Source: Prosthecobacter debontii (GTDB taxonomy: Bacteria > Verrucomicrobiota > Verrucomicrobiia > Verrucomicrobiales > Akkermansiaceae). From it: a stretch of DNA of 51,059 nt. Positions 17,466 through 25,838 of this stretch are shown piece by piece; position 1 is the stretch's first letter; each line of letters starts with the position of its first letter. Location of the stretch: positions 1 through 51,059 of the forward strand of contig CAMBQC010000002.1 of NCBI GenBank assembly GCA_945869855.1. The letters are read 5' to 3'. The notes under the pieces are model-generated. The model saw only the letters and a program-made list of their open reading frames with translations, made no database searches and was not told the DNA's origin. The translations under genes and the position numbers were made by a program.

Positions 17466-18419
17466 TCAGTGCCCTGCCGATTCCATGGATACATCATCAT
17501 GTATCCAGTCGCGGGCGATCACTTTGCTGATCTTGAATTGCTTTGGTAGAAGTGTTTCGTTCCTCTGAATCTGAAGCGTAAGGCGCGGCGACTGCGGATC
17601 AGTCGCTAGGATATCCCTGATACGGATTTCCTCTTCGGAGCCGATTTCGGCGTAAGCATGGAGGGTTGTGTTCATGTCCGGGGAACTGATCTTGTAAGCA
17701 TGCCATTTCGTTTCGTCGCTGAATACCCCGTTGTGATAAGCGGATTCGGAAATCGTCACCCTTACGAGGCAAGTTTCCACATTGCCATCCACGATATCAT
17801 CCCATGGATGACTGGTTTTGCGTATGTAAGACGCGAAATCAACCTTGTGCGATCCGTCGGGCTGGCGCGTGATCTGTGCAAGACGAACAGAATTCGATTT
17901 TCCCGTGGAACAGATTGTTGCAACCTCCTCGATCACCCTGTCCCCTATGTAGCGAATTCCTAGCCATTTGAGTTCTTCCAAACCGCCTTCCTTCGTCCGA
18001 ATATCCTTCAGGATCTCATAAGCGGCGGTGGGCGACGTCTCCGTATCCAGCCTGAATTTACGGGCGATGTTATCGGAATTGGAATCAAGTGCATCGGATA
18101 CCAGTTTTTCGGCGGCGTGAGCTCCCAGCAGATCGTTGAGGTTGTTTTTGCTAAGTCCTTCCTCTTGCCCGGAGGAGACGGTGAATGACGATTCGTAACC
18201 CGGTGACTTCACGTTCTGTGGTTTTGATTGCCGACGCAGTCCTTCGAATACGAGAAATAAAAATACAGATAAACCGAATATTAAAAACACTCCTAGCTGT
18301 ATCCTTTTATCCAAAGACTCCCCATGGTTGGGACCAGGAGTGATTTGTGTGTCGAGCCGGCCAGCCTTTTGTAATTTAGGTAAGGGCGGGCGCGACTCTC
18401 TTAGGAAGGTCTTGGACAT
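17466..18419 (-). CDS. Unknown single-pass membrane protein
   Basis: A 317-residue protein that I do not recognise. A basic, Pro-rich N-terminus of about 40 residues precedes one membrane segment (LGVFLIFGLSVFLFLVFEGL). The rest is a hydrophilic, probably periplasmic domain with KWLGIRYIGDRVIEEVA and repeated beta-like segments. I chose ATG 18419 (MSKTFLRE); an upstream ATG at 18458 adds 13 residues. Codon use is more A/T-rich than in its neighbours, which may indicate more recent acquisition or weak expression. It is divergent from agmatine deiminase and convergent with the importer operon. Confidence 0.65.
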   Translation of the reverse strand: MSKTFLRESRPPLPKLQKAGRLDTQITPGPNHGESLDKRIQLGVFLIFGLSVFLFLVFEGLRRQSKPQNVKSPGYESSFTVSSGQEEGLSKNNLNDLLGAHAAEKLVSDALDSNSDNIARKFRLDTETSPTAAYEILKDIRTKEGGLEELKWLGIRYIGDRVIEEVATICSTGKSNSVRLAQITRQPDGSHKVDFASYIRKTSHPWDDIVDGNVETCLVRVTISESAYHNGVFSDETKWHAYKISSPDMNTTLHAYAEIGSEEEIRIRDILATDPQSPRLTLQIQRNETLLPKQFKISKVIARDWIHDDVSMESAGH

Positions 18420-18565
18420 GTGCTCAATTACCGTGGTCACAACTAGGGTGAAATCCACCGACTGTCAATATTTCGTCACTGAATCGTTTTTTCCGCCGAA
18501 AGTCAGCGACTTGTTGGTTGTCAGTTAGAATTGAATTCCGCCTCGGAAAGCGTGAAGCTGCCGAG

Positions 18566-19609
18566 ATGACTCCAACGCAATCTGGTTACGCCATGCCGCC
18601 CGAATGGTCGCCGCAAAGCGCCATCTGGCTTTCCTGGCCAGTGGACGATCCGCGTCATTGGGGCGGCGAGAAACGCGATATCATCTATGCCAAGTTCGCC
18701 GAAATCGTAGCGGCCATCTCGCATACGCAAACCGTCCGCATCAACGCCGCCGGCGCTTCCCATAAAAACATCGCCGCCGCCTGCAACCGCGCCAAGGCCG
18801 ATCCCGCGAACGTCGAACTTTTCGATCACCCCAACAATGACGTCTGGTGCCGCGACCACGGCCCGATCTTCGTGAAAAATGCCGCTGGCAAGATCGCCGT
18901 TACCGACTGGGAATTCAACGCATGGGGCGGAAAATTCGGCCCATGGGATCTCGACAATGCCATTCCGGAATGCATTGCCGCCGCCTTCGGCTTGCCGATT
19001 TTTAAAGGCGGTATGATCCTCGAAGGCGGCGCGATCGAGGTCAACGGACGCGGTCAGCTCCTCACCACCGAAGCCGTCCTGCTTAACCCGAACCGCAACC
19101 CCCACCTCTCCCGCGAGGAAACAGAACAAAAACTCCGCGACACACTAGGCGTCTCCGAAATCCTCTGGCTCCGCCAAGGTATCGTGGGCGATGATACAGA
19201 CGGCCATATCGACGACCTTGCTCGCTTCATCAACGAAGACACCATCCTCGCCTGCCATGAGCCGGACACTACCTCACCGAATCACGATCCCCTCGCCGAC
19301 AATACCCACCGCCTGAAAAACTTCCTCACCCCCGCCGGGCGTCCTTACCAGATTATCCCCATCCACCTCCCGCAGGCCTGTGAGATCCCCGGCTGGCGCC
19401 TGCCCATCCTCCCCGCCTCCTACGTGAATTTCCTCATCCTCAACCACGCCGTCCTCGTCCCCACCTTCCGCCAGCGGAAAAACGACGACCGCGCCCTCGG
19501 CATCATCGCCGAGCAATTCGCCGGCCGCGAGATCATCCCCATCGACTGCCTAGACCTCGTCCAAGAAGGCGGCACGCTGCACTGCATCTCGCAACAGCAG
19601 CCGGCGTGA
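18566..19609 (+). CDS. aguA: Agmatine deiminase
   Basis: A 347-residue enzyme of the peptidyl-arginine deiminase family, which hydrolyses agmatine to N-carbamoylputrescine and ammonia in putrescine synthesis. The N-terminus has the family pattern MPPEWSPQSAIWLSWP. Catalytic elements visible are NDVWCRDHGPIF, EGGAIEVNG, GDDTDGHIDD and the C-terminal nucleophile in GGTLHCISQQQ. ATG 18566 gives the usual length; the frame can extend to 18518 without added homology. N-carbamoylputrescine amidase is not in the window. Confidence 0.93.
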   Translation: MTPTQSGYAMPPEWSPQSAIWLSWPVDDPRHWGGEKRDIIYAKFAEIVAAISHTQTVRINAAGASHKNIAAACNRAKADPANVELFDHPNNDVWCRDHGPIFVKNAAGKIAVTDWEFNAWGGKFGPWDLDNAIPECIAAAFGLPIFKGGMILEGGAIEVNGRGQLLTTEAVLLNPNRNPHLSREETEQKLRDTLGVSEILWLRQGIVGDDTDGHIDDLARFINEDTILACHEPDTTSPNHDPLADNTHRLKNFLTPAGRPYQIIPIHLPQACEIPGWRLPILPASYVNFLILNHAVLVPTFRQRKNDDRALGIIAEQFAGREIIPIDCLDLVQEGGTLHCISQQQPA

Positions 19610-19652
19610 GGCCAAGTTTGACATTCGTGCCGCCTTCTCTTACCCCATCCGC

Positions 19653-21287
19653 GTGCTGACGATCAAGAAACTGACGAAGACCCTCGGCGGGCGGACTTTG
19701 CTGCGCGAGGCGGAGATGTCCATCAACTGGGGCGAGCGTGTCGCCCTCGTCGGGCCCAACGGCGCGGGTAAATCCACGCTTTTCCGCATGATCCTCGATG
19801 AAGATCAGCCCGACGAAGGCACCATCGACCGCGACGAATACGCCATCACCGGCTACCTCGCGCAGGAGGCGGGCGAGCCTACCGATGAAACCATCCTCGA
19901 GATCGCGATGGGCATCACCCCGGAAATGATCGGCCTGCTGCGAACGATCCGCGAGGGCGAGGCCACGGGGAACCTCGGCACGCCCGAGTTCGCGAAGGCG
20001 CAGGATCAGTTCACCGCACTCAACGGCTACCAGCTCGAACCGAAGGCGAAGAAGATCCTCTCCGGTCTCGGCTTCAAGCAGGAGGATTTTTCCAAACCCG
20101 CCCGCGAATACTCCGGAGGCTGGGTCATGCGCGCCCACCTCGCCCAGCTCCTCGTGATGGAGCCGGATCTGCTGATGCTCGACGAGCCTACCAACCACCT
20201 CGACCTCCTCTCCCTGCTGTGGCTCCAGCGCTACCTGCTCAATTACTCCGGCGCGATCCTGATGATCTCCCACGACCGCGATTTCATGGACACCATGATC
20301 GAGACCGTGATCGAGATCGATCCCGACGCCGCGCAGCTCATTTCCTACACAGGAAACTACACCGCCTACCTCGACCAGCGCGAGAAACGCTTTGACCTGC
20401 AGGTGCAGGCCTACCGCAACCAGAACAAGGAGATCGAGGCGCACATGGAATTCATCGAGCGCTTCCGACAGGTCGGTTCGAAGGCCGCGCAGGTGCAATC
20501 CCGCATCAAGCTGGTCGATAAAATCGAGCGTATCGAAAAACCTCGCGCGCCGCGCAAACCGTTCAAGTTCGCCTTCCCCCAGCCGCCCCGCTCGAACCAG
20601 AAGGTCGTTGAGCTGATCAAGGCCGGCCAATCCTACCCCGGCAAACGCATCTACAAGGATCTCGACCTCACCATCGAGCGCGGCGACAAGATCGTCCTCG
20701 TCGGCCCCAACGGCGCGGGAAAAACCACCCTGCTTAAACTGCTCGCCGGAGAGCTTGAGATCGACTCCGGGAAAAAGGAAACCGGCTACCTCACCAAGAT
20801 CGGCTACTACTCGCAGCACCGCGCCGAGGCGCTCAACGAATTCAACTCCGTCCTCGATGAGGTTATGGGAGCCTGCCCCACCCTCCGCGAGGAGGACGCG
20901 CGCGCCATCCTTGGCACCTTCCTTTTTCGTAGGTCGGATGTGGAGAAAAAATGCGGCATCCTTTCCGGCGGTGAGAAATCCCGGCTCAACCTCGTCAAGT
21001 TCCTCGTCGATCCGCCGAACCTCCTGCTCATGGATGAGCCGACCACCCACCTCGACATCCTCTCCATCGACTCCCTCGTCAACGCGCTCAAAGCCTATGA
21101 AGGCACGCTCGTTTTCATCTCCCATGATGTGCACTTCATCCGCACATTGGCAGAAACGACCCTGCACGTGACCCGCAACGAAAAGGATCCGCAGGGCGGC
21201 GCAATGGTCACCCGCTACACTGGCGGCTACGATTATTTCCTGGAAAAATCCGGCCTCAGCGACGACCGCTCGGCGGTGACCTCGTAA
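19653..21287 (+). CDS. ABC-F family ATPase
   Basis: A 544-residue protein with two ABC domains and no membrane segments, typical of ABC-F translation factors that act on the ribosomal E-site. Domain 1 has GPNGAGKST, the degenerate signature YSGGWVMRAHLAQ and LDEPTNHLD. A charged linker (about residues 240-320) follows. Domain 2 has GPNGAGKTT, LSGGEKSRLNLVKFL and MDEPTTHLD. The start is GTG 19653. It ends 7 bp before the stop of the convergent glutaminyl cyclase gene. The subfamily (Uup, EttA, YheS or other) cannot be fixed by eye. Confidence 0.9.
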   Translation: MLTIKKLTKTLGGRTLLREAEMSINWGERVALVGPNGAGKSTLFRMILDEDQPDEGTIDRDEYAITGYLAQEAGEPTDETILEIAMGITPEMIGLLRTIREGEATGNLGTPEFAKAQDQFTALNGYQLEPKAKKILSGLGFKQEDFSKPAREYSGGWVMRAHLAQLLVMEPDLLMLDEPTNHLDLLSLLWLQRYLLNYSGAILMISHDRDFMDTMIETVIEIDPDAAQLISYTGNYTAYLDQREKRFDLQVQAYRNQNKEIEAHMEFIERFRQVGSKAAQVQSRIKLVDKIERIEKPRAPRKPFKFAFPQPPRSNQKVVELIKAGQSYPGKRIYKDLDLTIERGDKIVLVGPNGAGKTTLLKLLAGELEIDSGKKETGYLTKIGYYSQHRAEALNEFNSVLDEVMGACPTLREEDARAILGTFLFRRSDVEKKCGILSGGEKSRLNLVKFLVDPPNLLLMDEPTTHLDILSIDSLVNALKAYEGTLVFISHDVHFIRTLAETTLHVTRNEKDPQGGAMVTRYTGGYDYFLEKSGLSDDRSAVTS

Positions 21288-21294
21288 ACGCGGA

Positions 21295-22119
21295 TCACTT
21301 TTTCGGCACCAGCCGGATCTGATAGATCTTCGGCCAGCATTTCCCCGTGACGAACATTTCCCCGGTCTTTGGGTCGTAGGCGATGCCGTTGAGAACATGC
21401 TGGGGATCGCGCCGTTTCTCCTTCGCGTCGATCCCGGTGAGATCGATCACACCGATCACATTCCCATCCTTCGGATTGATCCGCACGATTTTCTCCGTGT
21501 GCCAGACATTCGCGAAAATCTCGCCCTCGATGAACTCCAGCTCATTGAGGAGATTCACCGGCTCGCCATGGACGCGCACGGGCAGTTCCCGCCAAACATG
21601 GAAGGTCTTCGGATCGAGGTAACGAAGCCGGTCGCTGCCGTTGCTCATGATCAGCGAACTCGCATCGTTCGTCAGCCCCCAGCCTTCGCCCTGGTATTTG
21701 AAATCGCCCAGCTTCTGCAAAGTCTTCACATCATAAACGAATCCCCGCTGGCTCCGCCAGGTGAGTTGATAGATTTTCCCGTCCATCTCCGCCGCTCCTT
21801 CCCCGAAAAAATCCGCAGCCAGCTCCGTTTTTACCAGCAGCTTGCCCGTCTCCTTTTCCACACGCCGGATGCCCGAAGTCCCGTAACCGCCGGTGCTCTC
21901 GATCCACTGCCCCTGCGACACCAGCAAGCCCTGCGTGAAAGCCTCCGTGTCATGCGGAAATTCCCGGATCACCTCATAGTCCAGCATCGGATGAGCCTGC
22001 CAATCCGGAACTTTTGCAACCTCCACCACATCCGCCTGCCGCTCCACTTCCCGAGGCTTTTCCTGACAAGCCGTCTGGCAGAGCGTGAAGATGGCAACGC
22101 TGAAGAGGCTTCTTATCAT
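21295..22119 (-). CDS. Glutaminyl-peptide cyclotransferase (bacterial/plant type)
   Basis: A 274-residue secreted enzyme that forms N-terminal pyroglutamate. The signal peptide ends near FTLCQTACQE; the Cys could be lipidated, though the lipobox is not ideal. The five-bladed propeller domain begins DYEVIREFPHDTEAFTQGLL and contains GYGTSGIRRVE, the conserved GEGWGLT, LNELEFI and NGIAYDP. It is the last of a minus-strand run (23534-24088, then 22148-23506, then this gene). Confidence 0.88.
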   Translation of the reverse strand: MIRSLFSVAIFTLCQTACQEKPREVERQADVVEVAKVPDWQAHPMLDYEVIREFPHDTEAFTQGLLVSQGQWIESTGGYGTSGIRRVEKETGKLLVKTELAADFFGEGAAEMDGKIYQLTWRSQRGFVYDVKTLQKLGDFKYQGEGWGLTNDASSLIMSNGSDRLRYLDPKTFHVWRELPVRVHGEPVNLLNELEFIEGEIFANVWHTEKIVRINPKDGNVIGVIDLTGIDAKEKRRDPQHVLNGIAYDPKTGEMFVTGKCWPKIYQIRLVPKK

Positions 22120-22147
22120 GGCAGCAAGGAAATGGATCGCAGGACTA

Positions 22148-23506
22148 TCACAAACCCGCCCCGGAGAAAATCAACCGAAACGCGGGTGAGAAATCCTCAG
22201 GGCTGGCCGCCATCCATACTTTGATCTCCGGGATGGGGAAAGGCATCATGGATTCGATTTCCGCGGCGGGGAAATTCACCGCGCCGCTGTGGCGGGTGAG
22301 GAAAACATGGATGTGCTCCCAGCCGGTTTCGACGGACGGTTTCACTGCGGCGATGTGTTCCAGATCCTTCGCGTTCGCGTCGATCCCGATTTCCTCGCCG
22401 AGCTCGCGGACAGCGGCCTGGAGATAGTCCTCACCCGCATCGAGGTGGCCGGAAACGCTGGAGTCCCAGACACCCGGATTCATGTCTTTAAGGCGCGAGC
22501 GTTTCTGGAGATACAGGTCGCCGTTGCGGTTCAGTACGTAGACGTGCACCGCGCGGTGGACGAGTTTTTTCGCATGAACCTCGGCTCGTGTGGCGGTGCC
22601 GACGGGAACATCGTTTTCGTCGACGACATCGAAGATTTCTTCACTTTTCTGCGGCTTGTCCTTGAGCGGATGGGTGTCGTATTCGCGGGTCAGCTCGATC
22701 CATTTCGCAAGATCCAGCTCCTCGCCGCGCGTGGTCGGAGGCCAGCCGAGTTTCTCCGCAACCTCACGCCACGGCGGCGAGTCCGGAAGCTGCTTTCCGA
22801 GTTGCTTTCTCCTCTGGGAAAATCCCCGGCGCACGAGTTCGTCGAACAGCCGGAGGTCGAAGGTCGGCTCGCCAACCTCGTTGCGCGGGGTCAGCACAGC
22901 GACGGCGGAGTCGATGCTAGGGCGCGGATAGAAGGCCTCCGGCGGCACCACACGCAGCGGCGTGATTTCCCAATCCACCTGCATGCGCAGGCTGAGGATG
23001 CCGTAATCCTTCACGCCGGGCTGAGCGGAAAGGCGGTCGATCACTTCTTTCTGCAACATGATCACGGCCCGTGAAAACGGATGCGGGCGGCAAAGCATGT
23101 TTTTCATGATCGCGCCTCCGGAGGAATAGGGCAGGTTGCCGAGAAATTTGACCGGGCGGTGCTTGAAAAGGGCGCGGCGGTCGAACTTCGCGCCGTCGGC
23201 GTGGTGCACTTCCACATCGTCGCGGTCGCGGAAACGTTCCCTCAGCTCGGCCGCGAGGCGGGTGTCGAACTCTACGAGGATTACACGCTTCGCTTTTCCG
23301 AGCACATGCTCCGTGAGCGATCCCGTGCCGGGGCCGACCTCTACGACCGTGTCTTCGGCGGAAATCTCGAGTTGGGAAACGATCCAGCGCGCCATGTTCG
23401 GATCGGTCAGAAAATTCTGGCCGAGCTGCTTGCTGGGGAGCACCCTGGCGCGGTCGAGTGCATCGCGTATTTCCTGTCCGTTCACGGCGGGATGCTGCGT
23501 GTGCAT
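22148..23506 (-). CDS. rsmA: 16S rRNA dimethyladenosine transferase RsmA fused to a Nudix domain
   Basis: A 452-residue two-domain protein. Residues 1 to about 265 are RsmA/KsgA, which dimethylates two adjacent adenines in helix 45 of 16S rRNA: LGQNFLTDPN, SAM motif VVEVGPGTGSLTEHVL, motif IV NLPYSSGG, and FSQRRKQLGKQL. After a short linker, residues from about 285 form an IDI/YfcD-like Nudix domain with EIFDVVDENDVPVGTATRAE and a complete Nudix box, GHLDAGEDYL to RELGEEIGI (353-375). RsmA alone is about 270 residues. There is no stop or frameshift between the halves. It follows the secreted unknown gene by 27 bp. Confidence 0.92.
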   Translation of the reverse strand: MHTQHPAVNGQEIRDALDRARVLPSKQLGQNFLTDPNMARWIVSQLEISAEDTVVEVGPGTGSLTEHVLGKAKRVILVEFDTRLAAELRERFRDRDDVEVHHADGAKFDRRALFKHRPVKFLGNLPYSSGGAIMKNMLCRPHPFSRAVIMLQKEVIDRLSAQPGVKDYGILSLRMQVDWEITPLRVVPPEAFYPRPSIDSAVAVLTPRNEVGEPTFDLRLFDELVRRGFSQRRKQLGKQLPDSPPWREVAEKLGWPPTTRGEELDLAKWIELTREYDTHPLKDKPQKSEEIFDVVDENDVPVGTATRAEVHAKKLVHRAVHVYVLNRNGDLYLQKRSRLKDMNPGVWDSSVSGHLDAGEDYLQAAVRELGEEIGIDANAKDLEHIAAVKPSVETGWEHIHVFLTRHSGAVNFPAAEIESMMPFPIPEIKVWMAASPEDFSPAFRLIFSGAGL

Positions 23507-23533
23507 GATCCGCTTGGCGAGCGCGGAGATTTC

Positions 23534-24088
23534 TCAGCGGCCGGTGAACACCCTGCCCTTGCCGGTGACCCATGCGGTCTTAGCGCTCCCATAAAGCGCA
23601 CCGAGCTGTTGTTCGGAAAGCAGGCGGTATTCGATCGTCTTGGAGTGTGTGGTGAGCGGATATTTTTTGACTACCATGTCTTGGACATCCACACCTGCCC
23701 GCCGCACCGCGCCATCGAGTAGCGCCGCCGCCCTTTCCACCGCATCCGCCGCTGCCGCGCCAGTGCCTCCCACCTCGATCGGTGAGATGAAATAGAACCT
23801 AGCCAGCGCCTGGCCCTCGGTGTCGATCGTCACCTCATCGACGATGACCGAACCGTCTAGCACATACTTGTGGCGGCTCACTGATGAGATTCGTCCCAAG
23901 GCGACCATATAGTTTCCGCCCACAAGATTAGCTTCCCAAAAGCCGTTTCGGGTTTCCTTGTCGTTGTCTTTGTCCTTTTCTTGCTGAGATACTTCAGAGT
24001 CCGGATTCGGTCTAGGGTTGTTGTTTTGAGCAAAAGCAAGCGGTGAAAAGGCCACAAAACCCATAAAGATAAATGACAGATTATTCAT
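23534..24088 (-). CDS. Secreted protein of unknown function
   Basis: A 184-residue protein with a signal peptide (LSFIFMGFVAFSPLAFAQ). A low-complexity Asn/Asp/Lys-rich segment follows, and then an alpha/beta domain containing HKYVLDGSVIVDEVTIDTEG and a helix rich in alanine (GTGAAAADAVERAAALLDGA). I do not recognise the family. ATG 24088 was chosen because the longer frame to 24220 puts 44 polar residues before the signal peptide. It is the first gene of a minus-strand run with rsmA and the cyclase, and divergent from the RppH-like gene. Confidence 0.72.
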   Translation of the reverse strand: MNNLSFIFMGFVAFSPLAFAQNNNPRPNPDSEVSQQEKDKDNDKETRNGFWEANLVGGNYMVALGRISSVSRHKYVLDGSVIVDEVTIDTEGQALARFYFISPIEVGGTGAAAADAVERAAALLDGAVRRAGVDVQDMVVKKYPLTTHSKTIEYRLLSEQQLGALYGSAKTAWVTGKGRVFTGR

Positions 24089-24189
24089 AGCTTTGTTTAA
24101 TGCCACCGAGATACGGTTTTGACCAGCCTGTAGATGCATTAGAAAAGTTAAATATTGATCGGACTTTGAGAATTTGTCAGGCTTTTTAC

Positions 24190-24681
24190 ATGGTTCATTA
24201 TCGCCCGAACGTTGCGGCACTCATTGTGAATGCTAGTGGCAGTCTTTTAGTTTGTGAGCGCTTCAATCTGCCGGGTGCGTGGCAGTTCCCACAAGGTGGT
24301 GTCGATGACGGAGAAAGTATGGAGCAGGCATTGATCCGTGAGGTTCGCGAGGAGGTGGGGCTCGGGAAAAATGACTACGAGATCCTCGAGCGCCGTGATG
24401 GCTACCGCTACCTATACCCGCCCGAAGTCCGTGTAAAAAAAATTCGAAAGCACGGCAACCATGGCCAGGAGCAAACCTATTTCCTCTGCAAGCTGAAGGA
24501 CACCGCCCCGCCCATCGACGTGAAACAGACGCCACAGGAATTTGGCGCTTACCGCTGGATCTTGCCCGAAGAATTCGATCTCGACTGGATACCCTCCTTC
24601 AAGCGTGAGGTTTATCGCGCCGTGATGGAGGATTTTTTCAACGTCAACCTAGAGTCCGCACCGATTGCGCGGCCTTCATGA
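24190..24681 (+). CDS. RppH-like Nudix hydrolase
   Basis: A 163-residue Nudix protein. It begins VHYRPNVAALIVN, matching the YRPNV start of RppH/Ap4A hydrolases. It contains WQFPQGGVDDGE, then the Nudix box GGVDDGESMEQALIREVREE ending in VGL. RppH removes pyrophosphate from mRNA 5' ends; relatives hydrolyse diadenosine polyphosphates. ATG 24190 is preferred to ATG 24100 because family members have no N-terminal extension before YRPNV. Two Nudix proteins thus lie within about 2 kb, counting the RsmA fusion. Confidence 0.88.
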   Translation: MVHYRPNVAALIVNASGSLLVCERFNLPGAWQFPQGGVDDGESMEQALIREVREEVGLGKNDYEILERRDGYRYLYPPEVRVKKIRKHGNHGQEQTYFLCKLKDTAPPIDVKQTPQEFGAYRWILPEEFDLDWIPSFKREVYRAVMEDFFNVNLESAPIARPS

Positions 24682-24717
24682 AAGAGAATGGGTTTCCCTG
24701 CCCGCGCGCGATCCTGT

Positions 24718-25611
24718 TCAGCCCACCAGTGGATCAGGGTATTCGCCTGCCGCAATGAGTGCCCGTATCGACTGCATCACAGGTTGCTTGTCTTCCGGGT
24801 AAGTCACGCCGAACCATGAGGCATCCGTCTCGATCACATGGCAGATCGTCTTGTCTTGGCGGATGAGGGAATCGACCGCTGACGGAATGTAAAATTCTCC
24901 GAAAACACCAGTCCCAGCGGTGAGGAATTTCACGAATTCCGCTTGGAGGGCGACCATAAACTCGGCGGGAAAGACCCAGAAGTTCATGGAAACGGGAGAT
25001 TCGGGAGTGATATCCCGGCGTTGGCCGTCCAGCCACTCACCAGTAATGCTTCCGTCCGCTTCATGGCTGATTCTGAGAACCTCTTCGACGCTTTTTAGCA
25101 ACCCGCTAGCGACCTCGCAGATACCACGGTTCACTTGGCCGTGATCGGAAAGCGTGTTGCTGAGAGGATAAGCCACAAGTCCGCAATGATGGGATGTGAT
25201 CGTGCCAAGAAACTTAGCGGCACGCGCGTAGGCGTCGCGACCATAGAAATCATCGGCATTAATCACAGCGAAGGGAGAATCAACCAGATGGCGTGCTGCG
25301 AGGATCGCATGGGATGTGCCCCAGGGCTTGGTGCGTCCAGCGGGTGGCATGAATGGCTCCGGTAGGTCGTCGAGGTATTGGAAAGCATAGTCCACCCGGA
25401 TCCGGTCTGCGAAGCGCGCGCCGATTCCCGCACGAAATAGCTCGGCAAAATCCTCTCGGATCACAAAGATCACGCGGTCGAATCCGGCGCGTATCGCATC
25501 AAAAACAGAATAATCGAGCACTGTTTCACCTGCAGGACCCATCGGATCGAGCTGTTTCAATCCGCCGTAACGGCTACCCATTCCGGCTGCGAGGACGATA
25601 AGTGTTGGCAT
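24718..25611 (-). CDS. Sugar-phosphate nucleotidyltransferase
   Basis: A 297-residue NDP-sugar pyrophosphorylase-like enzyme that would activate a sugar-1-phosphate with an NTP. The N-terminal nucleotide-binding loop is LAAGMGSRYGGLKQLDPMGP. The metal and sugar site contains VINADDFYGRDAYA, and KPWGTSHAILAARHL precedes it. The nearest known enzymes are UTP-glucose-1-phosphate uridylyltransferase-like proteins; the sugar cannot be assigned. It stands alone on the minus strand with no sugar pathway genes next to it. Confidence 0.85.
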   Translation of the reverse strand: MPTLIVLAAGMGSRYGGLKQLDPMGPAGETVLDYSVFDAIRAGFDRVIFVIREDFAELFRAGIGARFADRIRVDYAFQYLDDLPEPFMPPAGRTKPWGTSHAILAARHLVDSPFAVINADDFYGRDAYARAAKFLGTITSHHCGLVAYPLSNTLSDHGQVNRGICEVASGLLKSVEEVLRISHEADGSITGEWLDGQRRDITPESPVSMNFWVFPAEFMVALQAEFVKFLTAGTGVFGEFYIPSAVDSLIRQDKTICHVIETDASWFGVTYPEDKQPVMQSIRALIAAGEYPDPLVG

Positions 25612-25731
25612 TCAGAACGAATGGCGGAACGGATCCGCTCTGGCAAGCCCAAGACATGGACTCTGAAAACTTTCGGGGTGCTCCGTTGATCCCGAGAACT
25701 GAAAACCGAAATCGAACCACGGATTACGAAT

Positions 25732-25770
25732 CTTCCTTGGCGCCCTTTGCGACTTGGCGGTTCAAATTCT
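25732..25770. repeat. Dispersed intergenic repeat (second copy type)
   Basis: The 227-bp gap between the nucleotidyltransferase and cysteine desulfurase genes contains CTTCCTTGGCGCCCTTTGCG then ACTTGGCGGTTCAAATTC, preceded by AACCACGGATTACGAAT. It resembles the repeat at 4604-4652 in its CTTTGCG/TTGGCGG phrasing. No other feature was seen in this gap. Confidence 0.4.
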
Positions 25771-25838
25771 TCTTGGAGTTGGTTGCAGAGTGGTTTGGGA
25801 ACTCAAAATTCCCATGAATTACCCTGCCACTTCGGAGT

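Noticed and set aside
19533-21398. Very long minus-strand frame opposite the ABC-F gene
   Set aside because: The plus strand encodes complete ABC motifs; the minus frame has no recognisable domain and skewed composition typical of an antisense frame in GC-rich DNA.
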